This document shows, piece by piece, positions 46,418 through 53,622 of a DNA stretch of 64,000 nt. The stretch is from assembly GCF_026155325.1 (NCBI RefSeq), contig NZ_JAPFPW010000008.1, positions 1 through 64,000 on the forward strand. Direction: 5' to 3'. Position 1 is the stretch's first letter; every line of letters starts with the position of its first letter. The notes beneath the pieces are model-generated. The model did not search any database, had not been told where the DNA came from, and was given only the letters and a program-made list of their open reading frames with translations. This DNA is from Desulfobotulus pelophilus. GTDB lineage: Bacteria > Desulfobacterota > Desulfobacteria > Desulfobacterales > ASO4-4. Position numbers and translations under genes: made by a program.

Positions 46418-47803
46418 ATGCCCATCGCTCATATTACGAAGCTCTTCCAGGTTCCTCTGGGGTTTCAGAAGTTTCTGGATAATATCCCCATGGGGGTTGT
46501 GCTGACGGACCATGAAAAACGCATTGTCTGTGTGAACCATGGATTTGAAGCCCTTACGGGATTTTCTGCGGAATACTCCAGAGGGCTTTTCTGTCAGGAT
46601 ATTCTGAGAAGCCGTCAATGCGTGCTGCTCTGTCCGGCCAGGCAGGCCATGGAGACGGGGGAAACCCAGAGCCTTGAAACGGATATTATTTCAAGGGACC
46701 GCCAGCGCATACCCGTCCGCATTACCATCGCTCCCCTGCACGATGATCAGGGAAAGTTCCGTGGTATCCTTGAATCACTGGAAGACCTCCGGCCCTATCA
46801 GGAGCTGGGAGAAAAACAACGGCATGCCTACAGTTTTTCCAGCCTTGTGGGCCGCAGCCCTCAGATGGAAAAAATTTTTCAGATCCTTCCGGTTCTGGCC
46901 CAGAGCGATGCTTCGGTTCTCATTACCGGAGAAACGGGTACGGGTAAGGATCTGGTTGCCGAAGCCCTGCACCAGAGTTCGGAAAGGGCCAGGGGACCCT
47001 TTATCAAGGTCAATTGCGGAGCTCTGCCGGAAACCCTTCTGGAATCCGAGCTTTTCGGCCACATGAAAGGGGCGTTTACCGGAGCTCTGGAGAACAAGCC
47101 GGGCCGTTTCCGGCTGGCCCACGGAGGCACCCTTTTTCTGACGGAAATCGGCGATCTCCCCTTAAGCCTTCAGGTGAAACTGTTAACGTTTCTTGATGAT
47201 CGCATTATTTATCCTTTGGGCAGCACAAGGGGATTCCCCGCTAATGTCCGCATTGTAGCCGCCACCCACAGAAATCTGGAAGCCATGGTTCGGGACGGAT
47301 GTTTTCGTCAGGACCTTCTTTTTCGTCTGAACGTGGCCAGGGTTCACCTGCCGCCCCTTCGCGAAAGGGAGGATGATATTCGCCTGCTTCTGGATCATTT
47401 TCTGAATATCTTCAATCAGCATCTGAAAAAAAATCTGAAGGGTTATGCTCCGGAATCTCTGAAAATACTCCTTTCCTATCCCTTTGCGGGGAATGTCAGG
47501 GAGCTTCGTAATATCGTGGAGTATGCGGTTAATGTCTGCCCCAGAAACGCCATAGAAGCTTCCCATCTGCCTGCCTATCTGACAACGGAACTGACGGGGC
47601 AGACCGTCGCCCAGGAAGTCAAGGCCCCCCCAATGGTGTTTTCAAACCAGGACAGGGATGCCTCGTGGAATACGGTGGAAAGGCAGATGATTCTCAATGC
47701 CCTCATTCAGTCAGGGGGGAGAAAAACCAGGGCTGCCGCCCTGCTTGGCTGGGGGCGCAGCACGTTGTGGCGTAAAATCAAGCAGTATGGCATAGACCTA
47801 TAA
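46418..47803 (+). CDS. Sigma-54-dependent activator with PAS domain and altered Walker B
   Basis: This 461 aa protein has a PAS domain (about 12-125, IPMGVVLTDHEKRIVCVNHG) and the AAA+ domain with Walker A GETGTGKD and GAFTGA. The C-terminal Fis-type helix-turn-helix is KTRAAALLGWGRSTLWRKIK. The Walker B stretch reads GTLFLTEIGDLP, where Asp is almost always found in place of Thr, so ATP hydrolysis may be weakened. A Cys pair in the PAS region (RSRQCVLLCPARQ) is typical of a redox or iron-sensing subgroup. The ATG at 46418 fits GGCGGA; an in-frame TTG lies 33 bases earlier. It is the first gene of the signalling island. Confidence 0.92.
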   Translation: MPIAHITKLFQVPLGFQKFLDNIPMGVVLTDHEKRIVCVNHGFEALTGFSAEYSRGLFCQDILRSRQCVLLCPARQAMETGETQSLETDIISRDRQRIPVRITIAPLHDDQGKFRGILESLEDLRPYQELGEKQRHAYSFSSLVGRSPQMEKIFQILPVLAQSDASVLITGETGTGKDLVAEALHQSSERARGPFIKVNCGALPETLLESELFGHMKGAFTGALENKPGRFRLAHGGTLFLTEIGDLPLSLQVKLLTFLDDRIIYPLGSTRGFPANVRIVAATHRNLEAMVRDGCFRQDLLFRLNVARVHLPPLREREDDIRLLLDHFLNIFNQHLKKNLKGYAPESLKILLSYPFAGNVRELRNIVEYAVNVCPRNAIEASHLPAYLTTELTGQTVAQEVKAPPMVFSNQDRDASWNTVERQMILNALIQSGGRKTRAAALLGWGRSTLWRKIKQYGIDL

Positions 47804-47813
47804 TGGACAGGCC

Positions 47814-48173
47814 ATGGAAAAAATACTGATCCCCATTCAGGGACAGGATGTGGCACCCCGTTTTGATCTGGCGACGGAGGTTGTGATTCTGATCCGTGAA
47901 ATGGGCAATCCCCAGCCCGAGGAACGGGTGATGGTACTGCCCCAGGCATCGGCAGAGCAGCTCTGTCATCTGATTCTCAGCGATGGTATCGGAGTGCTCA
48001 TCTGCGGTGGTATTGAGGAAGAATACTTCCAGTATCTGACATGGAAAAAGGTCAGAATCCTGGACTCTGTCATCGGCTCATGGCAGATGGCTGCGCGTCT
48101 CTACATGGAGGGAGGGCTTTCTGCCGGAGATGTTCTCCGCAGGCGGCGCATGGAGGGAATGGATGCTTCTTAG
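47814..48173 (+). CDS. NifX/dinitrogenase cofactor-binding family protein
   Basis: This 119 aa single-domain protein is of the NifX/NifB-C/NafY fold. It opens EKILIPIQGQDVAPRFDLA, the family's typical N-terminal strand and loop, and later has LILSDGIGVLICGGIEEEYFQYL. Members bind iron-sulfur or molybdenum-iron clusters. No nif gene is near. It begins 10 bases after the sigma-54 activator and overlaps the sensor kinase start by 11 bases, so it is probably a regulatory or redox accessory of this signalling operon. Confidence 0.82.
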   Translation: MEKILIPIQGQDVAPRFDLATEVVILIREMGNPQPEERVMVLPQASAEQLCHLILSDGIGVLICGGIEEEYFQYLTWKKVRILDSVIGSWQMAARLYMEGGLSAGDVLRRRRMEGMDAS

Positions 48174-49905
48174 AAAGCTCTGGCATAAGGCCGTCAATGC
48201 CATGCTGACCTTTCCCGAGGACAGCACCTCTCCCCACCGCTATGTTGTGCTGAAACGCAATATCATTCTCATCATGTGTCTTGTCTGCATCATTCCCCTG
48301 GCCCTGATGGCGGGCATTAACTACAGTCTGTACCGGGTGAATCTGGAAAGCGAAATCCTCCGGCCCATTCAGGTGATGGCGGAGGATACCCGTCATGCTT
48401 TTGAGATTTTCATAGAAGAACGTCTTTCCACCGTGCGGTTCATTGCCCATGCCTATACTCAGGAGGAACTCAGGGATGACAAAACCCTGCAGCGGGTTCT
48501 GGGAACCATGCGTTCGGAATTTGTGGGCTTCGTGGACCTGGGCCTGATTGACAGGGAGGGTATTCTGGTGGGGTATGCCGGCCCCTATGACCTTCTGGGT
48601 AAAGATTATTCCGGTCAGCCCTCTTTTCAGGAGGTTTCCGTTCGGGGCGTCTATATTTCCGATGTGTTCATGGGTTATAGAAAATTTCCCCATGTGGTGA
48701 TTGTGGTGCAGCGCATCGCAGAGGATGGCAGCTCCTGGTTTGTCCGGGCCACACTGGATACGGGCCGTTATGAGGCTCTCATTGCCAGCATGGGGCTCAG
48801 GGCAGAGTTCGATGCCTTTCTGGTGAACCCCAGCGGTGTTCTTCAGACTAACTCCCGTTTTTATGGTGAAATCCTTCAGGATTCGCCCTTTCCCGTTCCT
48901 CCCGGCATCCACGGTACCTATACCTTTCAAACCCGTGACCCCATGGGCAGGGATGTGCTGGTGGCCTTTGCTCCCATCCGTACGGATTATACCCTGGTGA
49001 TCGTAAAGCCCCTTTCCGTTCTGCTGAGGAGTTTTTACGCCCTGAAGGTGGAAATGCTCATTATTTTCGGAGTGGGGGTTGTGGCTATTATTCTGGCTGT
49101 GGTGGGGGTTGCGGATGTTCTTGTACAGCGTATACGCAATGCCGATGAAAAGAGGGCAACGGCCATACAGGAGCTGCAGCATACCCAGAAACTGTCTTCC
49201 ATCGGTCGTCTTGCCGCCGGTGTGGCCCATGAAATTAACAATCCTCTGGCTATCATCAATGAAAAAGCCGGTCTCATGAAAGATCTGGTAGGGCTTTCCG
49301 AGCCCTTTGAACATCAGGGCCGGTTCGTTGGCCTTACGGAGAATATTCTTCAGTCCGTAGAAAGATGCCGGACTATCACCCACAGGCTTTTAGGCTTTGC
49401 ACGCCGTATTGATGTGCAGTTTGAGCGGCTGGATCTCAATGGGGTTCTTCAGGATACTCTGGGTTTTCTGGAACGGGAAGCCACCTACCGGCAGATTGAC
49501 ATGCAGCTGCATCTGGATTCCACCCTCCCTCCCATTATTTCCGATAAGGGTCAGCTTCAGCAGGTTTTTCTCAATATTCTGACCAATGCCTTTTCGGCCG
49601 TGGAAAATGGGGGCCGTATTCTCATTCATACCCGTTTTGACGTACGGAAAAAGCTGGTGATGATTGATATGGAAGATAACGGGTGCGGTATGAACGAGGA
49701 GGTGCAGAAGCACATCTTTGATCCCTTTTTTTCAACCAAAAAAGGGAGCGGTACGGGCCTGGGTCTTTCCATTACCTACGGGATCATCAAGAAACTGGGC
49801 GGTGATATTCAGGTGCGCAGTGAAGAAGGCAGGGGCAGCACCTTCACCATTCTGTTGCCCCTGAAGGAAGGGGATGATCCTGGTATGGGAGAGGAAAAGG
49901 TATGA
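48163..49905 (+). CDS. Membrane-bound sensor histidine kinase with Cache domain
   Basis: This 580 aa kinase has TM1 (IILIMCLVCIIPLALMAGI), a periplasmic Cache-like domain (about 60-290) and TM2 (VEMLIIFGVGVVAIILAVVGV). The HisKA domain has its His in GVAHEINNPLAII, and the ATPase domain has NILTNAFSAV, DNGCGM and GTGLGLSITYGI. It is orthodox and complete. The ATG at 48163 has GGAGGG six bases upstream. The next gene, a receiver protein, overlaps by four bases and is its likely phosphorylation partner. Confidence 0.94.
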   Translation: MLLRKLWHKAVNAMLTFPEDSTSPHRYVVLKRNIILIMCLVCIIPLALMAGINYSLYRVNLESEILRPIQVMAEDTRHAFEIFIEERLSTVRFIAHAYTQEELRDDKTLQRVLGTMRSEFVGFVDLGLIDREGILVGYAGPYDLLGKDYSGQPSFQEVSVRGVYISDVFMGYRKFPHVVIVVQRIAEDGSSWFVRATLDTGRYEALIASMGLRAEFDAFLVNPSGVLQTNSRFYGEILQDSPFPVPPGIHGTYTFQTRDPMGRDVLVAFAPIRTDYTLVIVKPLSVLLRSFYALKVEMLIIFGVGVVAIILAVVGVADVLVQRIRNADEKRATAIQELQHTQKLSSIGRLAAGVAHEINNPLAIINEKAGLMKDLVGLSEPFEHQGRFVGLTENILQSVERCRTITHRLLGFARRIDVQFERLDLNGVLQDTLGFLEREATYRQIDMQLHLDSTLPPIISDKGQLQQVFLNILTNAFSAVENGGRILIHTRFDVRKKLVMIDMEDNGCGMNEEVQKHIFDPFFSTKKGSGTGLGLSITYGIIKKLGGDIQVRSEEGRGSTFTILLPLKEGDDPGMGEEKV

Positions 49906-50303
49906 AAAGAAAGCTGAAGATTCTTCTGGTGGATGATGAGGAGGAGTTTATTGTGACCCTGGCGGAAAGACTGGAGCTTCGCGGGTATCAGTCGACCATT
50001 GCCGAAGACGGAGAGTCGGCTCTGGCAAAATTTGACCCGGATTTTTTTGATGTCGTTGTGCTGGATCTCATGATGCCGGGTATCGGAGGGCTGGATGTGC
50101 TGGCCCGGCTTAAGGAAATACGGCAGGATACTCCCGTTATTCTCTTAACAGGACACGGATCCACGAGGGAGGGAATGGAGGGCATGCGTCTTGGAGCCTT
50201 TGACTATCTCATGAAGCCCCTGCATATTGAAGAACTGGTCCGTAAAATAGATGAGGCCGTACCGCAGGATTCTTCTCAGGCCGGGAGGGAGGAGTGTGGA
50301 TGA
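49902..50303 (+). CDS. Single-domain response regulator
   Basis: This 133 aa protein is a lone receiver with all key residues: acidic pair in LLVDDEEEF, phospho-Asp in VVVLDLMMPG, Thr in LLTGHGS and Lys in YLMKPL. There is no output domain, so it probably works by protein contact or phosphotransfer. It is coupled to the kinase upstream (ATGA) and overlaps the next gene by eight bases. Confidence 0.93.
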   Translation: MKRKLKILLVDDEEEFIVTLAERLELRGYQSTIAEDGESALAKFDPDFFDVVVLDLMMPGIGGLDVLARLKEIRQDTPVILLTGHGSTREGMEGMRLGAFDYLMKPLHIEELVRKIDEAVPQDSSQAGREECG

Positions 50304-50895
50304 TTTTCAGGGTATCCAGTTTTCAGGAAAAATAACGGCGGCCCTTACCCATGAACTGCGTAATGTGCTGGCTGTCATTCGGGAAACGGGAGGGCTGATG
50401 CAGGATGTTATGGCGCTTACGGCCTCTTCCGGCCATGGAGATGAACGTATTCGGAAAGGGTTTCAGACCATAGGCGAACAGGTTCTGCGGGGCAGTGAGC
50501 TGATGGACCGCCTGAATCGCTTTGCCCATACTCCCGACCGACCGGAAGAGTTCTTTGACATGGCCGAGGCTGCCAAGGAATTTTTTCTTCTTACGGAGCG
50601 ATTTTGCCGGTTAAAACGGATTGAGATTCTGCCGGAGACAGAGGCTCTTTCCATTTATTTCACTGCTTCCCGCTTTTATTTTTTTGTGGCCCTTTTTACA
50701 GCCCTTGAGATGTGTCTTTCCCTTCCCGAAGGAAGCCGGATACCGGTGTCTTTTTCCCGTGACAGGGGAGTTTTGTTTCATGGTGATATGGTTTCCGATG
50801 GAATCTGTATGGAGCTTGCCGGTGGTTTTTTTGTGAAAGGAGATTCTGACGGAGTGCGGGTACTGTCTGGTGCAATGGTTCAGAATGTTTCCTGA
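50296..50895 (+). CDS. Histidine-kinase-like phosphoacceptor protein lacking an ATP-binding domain
   Basis: This 199 aa protein keeps an H-box-like helix (KITAALTHELRNVLAVIRET) and a following helical stretch typical of the HisKA dimerisation domain. The remaining 110 residues show no N, G1, F or G2 box. It could be a phosphotransfer protein or a regulator of the kinase upstream, or a truncated kinase. The GTG at 50296 has GGAGGGAGGA upstream and overlaps the receiver gene by eight bases. There is no membrane segment. Confidence 0.7.
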   Translation: MDDFQGIQFSGKITAALTHELRNVLAVIRETGGLMQDVMALTASSGHGDERIRKGFQTIGEQVLRGSELMDRLNRFAHTPDRPEEFFDMAEAAKEFFLLTERFCRLKRIEILPETEALSIYFTASRFYFFVALFTALEMCLSLPEGSRIPVSFSRDRGVLFHGDMVSDGICMELAGGFFVKGDSDGVRVLSGAMVQNVS

Positions 50896-51041
50896 TGTCT
50901 CAATGGGAGTGTCTTTTTTTGTTTCAAAACGGAGTCGTCTGTTTCGGAAGTCCCTTGCCGATTGTTTCTTCTGAATGGAGGAAAAAAAATAAAACAAAGA
51001 AAATATAAAAGCTTAACTGGATTTATTTTTATTTTTTTCAT

Positions 51042-51067
51042 AAAGCCCGGGCCTTGGCCCGGGCTTT
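51042..51067 (+). terminator. Strong hairpin terminator after the first signalling operon
   Basis: Stem AAAGCCCGGGCC / GGCCCGGGCTTT (12 bp, loop TT) is followed by GCGTTATGG. The upstream 150 bases are AT-rich (ATTTATTTTTATTTTTTT) and noncoding. It separates the kinase operon from the gene at 51134. Confidence 0.7.
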
Positions 51068-51076
51068 GCGTTATGG

Positions 51077-51107
51077 AACGGGTGACCCGTTAAACAGCCC
51101 GAAGGGC
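51077..51107 (+). promoter_or_regulatory. Two small inverted repeats ahead of the kinase-receiver fusion
   Basis: AACGGGTGACCCGTT (51077-51091) is a 7-bp palindrome with a one-base centre, and AGCCCGAAGGGCT (51095-51107) is a second. They lie 27-57 bases upstream of the ATG at 51134 and may be an operator or leader structure. Confidence 0.35.
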
Positions 51108-51133
51108 TATGGCCTACACCAGGAGTACTGTTC

Positions 51134-52348
51134 ATGACCATCCTTTCCCTTTTCAGCGTACGCTACGCCGGAAGCGAATCTCTGATGGATGATCTCTGCC
51201 AGAAAACCCGATCCCGGTTGTTCCGGGATGCGGATATTATTGAGCGTTGCTCGCAGAAGCACCATATCCACCCCGCAGCTTTGGAAAAAGCCCTCTATGC
51301 TAAACCCAGTGTATTCAACAGCTTTACCCATGAAAAAGAATATGCCACCGCCTGCCTCCGGGCAACACTGGCGGATCTGCTGGAAACCGAGGGACAGATT
51401 TTTACAGGTCATACGGCCCTGCTGCTGCCCCTCTGCCTCTCCCACATGGTGAGAATCCTGATTACGGCAGGGCCGGAGTGGCGTCTGGCCCAGGCCAGGG
51501 CCATGGATGCAAGGGAGCGGGAAGCGGAAGAAGAGATGGCACGGCTGGATGCCTGTGCCGCCCTGTGGGCCGCCCATATCTGGGACAGAAGTCCATGGGA
51601 CAGGGAAAAGTACCACATGGTGCTGGCCATGGATCAGGACAGCCATCTTCTGGAGCAGGTACTGCTTACCATGGAAAAGCCGGAGTTTCAGATTACGGAA
51701 ACCGGCCGGTGGGCCATGGAGGATTTTCGTCTGTATGCCCGCGTGGACCTGGCTCTTACCCGTGCCGGGCACAGTGTGCATCTGGATGTTGCCGGAGGAA
51801 AGGTACGGCTCACCATAAGGGAAAAATCCTTTCATCCCTCGGGTCTGGCAGAGGAGCTGCATGCCATTGTTTTTGCCGAGGAAGGGGTCCGGGATGTGGA
51901 AATCTGCATGGGACCGGCATCGGGCCATTCGGATGTATACCGGAAGTATGATCCGGAAATGGGTTGCCGGATTCTTCTGGTGGATGATGAAAGGGAGTTT
52001 GTGCAGACCCTTTCGGAGCGCTTGCGCATGAGAAATCTGGCCAGCCATGCCGTCTGTTCCGGTGAAAAAGCACTGGAACTCATGGCAGAGGATCCGCCGG
52101 ATATCATGGTGCTGGATCTGATGATGCCCGGAATCAGCGGATTCAGGATGCTCGAAAAGGTAAGGTCGGAGTATCCGGATATAGAGGTTATTATTCTTTC
52201 GGGCCATGGAACGGACAGGGACCGGAATCGTTGTATGGATATGGGGGCTTTTGCCTATCTGCAGAAACCGACGGATATTGATGAGCTGACGGCAACCATG
52301 AAGAAAGCCTATGCCCGTGTCCGTAAAAAGCAGGAGACGGGTCCATGA
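51134..52348 (+). CDS. Cytidylate-kinase-like / BON-like / receiver fusion protein
   Basis: This 404 aa protein has three parts. Residues 1 to about 175 resemble the cytidylate-kinase-like family (LSLFSVRYAGSESLMDDLCQ; GPEWRLAQARAMDAREREAE; WDREKYHMVLAMDQD). Its P-loop is not a clean GXXGXGK, so nucleotide binding is uncertain. Residues about 190-260 look like a BON domain (VDLALTRAGHSVHLDVAGGKVRL, ELHAIVFAEEGVRDVEIC). Residues about 275-400 are an intact receiver (LLVDDEREF, IMVLDLMMPG, LSGHG, LQKPT). The ribosome site AGGAG lies nine bases before the ATG. It is coupled (ATGA) to the pseudo-receiver downstream. Confidence 0.72.
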   Translation: MTILSLFSVRYAGSESLMDDLCQKTRSRLFRDADIIERCSQKHHIHPAALEKALYAKPSVFNSFTHEKEYATACLRATLADLLETEGQIFTGHTALLLPLCLSHMVRILITAGPEWRLAQARAMDAREREAEEEMARLDACAALWAAHIWDRSPWDREKYHMVLAMDQDSHLLEQVLLTMEKPEFQITETGRWAMEDFRLYARVDLALTRAGHSVHLDVAGGKVRLTIREKSFHPSGLAEELHAIVFAEEGVRDVEICMGPASGHSDVYRKYDPEMGCRILLVDDEREFVQTLSERLRMRNLASHAVCSGEKALELMAEDPPDIMVLDLMMPGISGFRMLEKVRSEYPDIEVIILSGHGTDRDRNRCMDMGAFAYLQKPTDIDELTATMKKAYARVRKKQETGP

Positions 52349-52818
52349 ATCCAGAGCCCGAAACAAGTCTTCGACAAGACAATCTTTTTTTAGAAAAAGA
52401 GAGGGAGCCCACCCTGTTGATTATTGAAGCCGAGCCCTCTTTTCGCCGTAATCTCTGCGGCATACTGGGTGGCAGACCTTTCCGTATTCTGGAAAGTGAC
52501 GGGTGCGCAAAAACCTTGGAAGTTCTTACCAGCCAGGATGTGGATGTCATTATTCTGGGGCTTGTGCATATGAAAGAGGAAGGGGTCAGAATACTGAAAG
52601 TTCTTCGCGAGAAATGCCCCTTTTGTGATGTCATCGTGATTAATACTCCTCAGCAGATGCCTCTTTCCATAGCCTGCATGAAGCTGGGAGCCGCCGATGA
52701 GTTTCTGGTTCCCTTTGATCTGGCGGATCTGGAAAAAAGTATCCTTGAGGCCGTTGACCGCAAACAGGAAGCGGGCATGAGAACCATAGAAAGACGCCGT
52801 TTCAGAATGAATCCATAA
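52345..52818 (+). CDS. Pseudo-receiver protein
   Basis: This 157 aa protein has the receiver fold but none of the phosphorylation residues. The acidic pair is LLIIEAEPSF (Asp-Asp lost), the phospho-Asp position reads VDVIILGLVHM (Gly), and the Lys position reads EFLVPFD (Val). A 20-residue N-terminal extension precedes the domain. It is fully open, coupled to the fusion gene upstream, and probably acts by binding partners without being phosphorylated. Confidence 0.75.
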   Translation: MNPEPETSLRQDNLFLEKEREPTLLIIEAEPSFRRNLCGILGGRPFRILESDGCAKTLEVLTSQDVDVIILGLVHMKEEGVRILKVLREKCPFCDVIVINTPQQMPLSIACMKLGAADEFLVPFDLADLEKSILEAVDRKQEAGMRTIERRRFRMNP

Positions 52819-52958
52819 AAGAACTTTCTGGAGGCAGAAGAGCATGAAAGCTTGCCCCGTGATCCTGTTGCTGCTGTGCGATCAATGGGCAAGAGAGCAG
52901 AGTGATGGAAGATCCGTCTTACGACAGGGGAAGATATTCCCGATACCAAGGACCACCT

Positions 52959-52980
52959 GTTAACAAGCATGGTTGTTAAC
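52959..52980. promoter_or_regulatory. Palindromic site upstream of response regulator
   Basis: GTTAACAA and TTGTTAAC are perfect inverted 8-base arms with GCATGG between them, 53 bases before the ATG at 53033. It looks like a dimeric regulator site or a small hairpin. The rest of the 214-base spacer shows nothing. Confidence 0.4.
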
Positions 52981-53032
52981 CAGAAAACCCCGAAATTTCT
53001 GAAACAGCTTTTAACAGGTAAAAGGAGAAGCT

Positions 53033-53467
53033 ATGGAAACACAAGTGATGCTCGTAGATGATGAGGCTCCCTTTGTGGATGCCCTCGCCCAGAGGCTTTC
53101 CATGCGGGGCTTTACCGTGGCGAAAGCCTACAGTGGCGATACCTGCCTGCAGGTTCTTTCCGATCGCCATGAAGAGGTGGATGTGGTGGTTCTGGACCTG
53201 CTTATGCCTGGTATTTCAGGCATTGAGGTGCTAAAGGAAATCAGAAAAAAGAATCCCTTGATACAGATCATTCTGCTTTCCGGCCAGGCTACGGTGGAAT
53301 CCGCCATTGAAGGCATGAAGCAGGGCGCTTACGATTTCCTTTTAAAACCAGCGGATACGGAAGTTCTCTCCGCTAAGATCGAAGCGGCCGCAGCCATCAA
53401 AAAGGCCCATGAAGAGCGGATCCGGAAGGCGGAAATGGATACCATCATCACTGAAAGGGGATGGTAA
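53033..53467 (+). CDS. Single-domain response regulator with basic tail
   Basis: This 144 aa receiver is complete: MLVDDEAPF, VVVLDLLMPG, LLSGQAT and LLKPAD. Its C-terminal tail (KKAHEERIRKAEMDTII) is related to the tails of the two receivers at 60606 and 63492 (RIRKAEERSR). All three lie beside DASS transporter genes. It probably signals to a common partner. AAAGGAGAAGCT precedes the ATG. Confidence 0.92.
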   Translation: METQVMLVDDEAPFVDALAQRLSMRGFTVAKAYSGDTCLQVLSDRHEEVDVVVLDLLMPGISGIEVLKEIRKKNPLIQIILLSGQATVESAIEGMKQGAYDFLLKPADTEVLSAKIEAAAAIKKAHEERIRKAEMDTIITERGW

Positions 53468-53622
53468 GGGGAAAAACGCAGGTATCTGAATAAAAGGTGC
53501 TTTTATTCAGTCGTTTAAAATGCTGTCTGGAAGGTTTGGCGGAAAGGCCCCTTGCAACCGGGATCAGGGTCTTTTCATGCAAAAGGACAAGATCTGTTCA
53601 AAACCATCAAGGAGTTGTCAAC

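Noticed and set aside
52830-52850. GG-N10-GC spacing near 52827-52840 as a sigma-54 promoter
   Set aside because: Only the GG and GC match; the flanking consensus bases do not, and it is 190 bases from the next gene.
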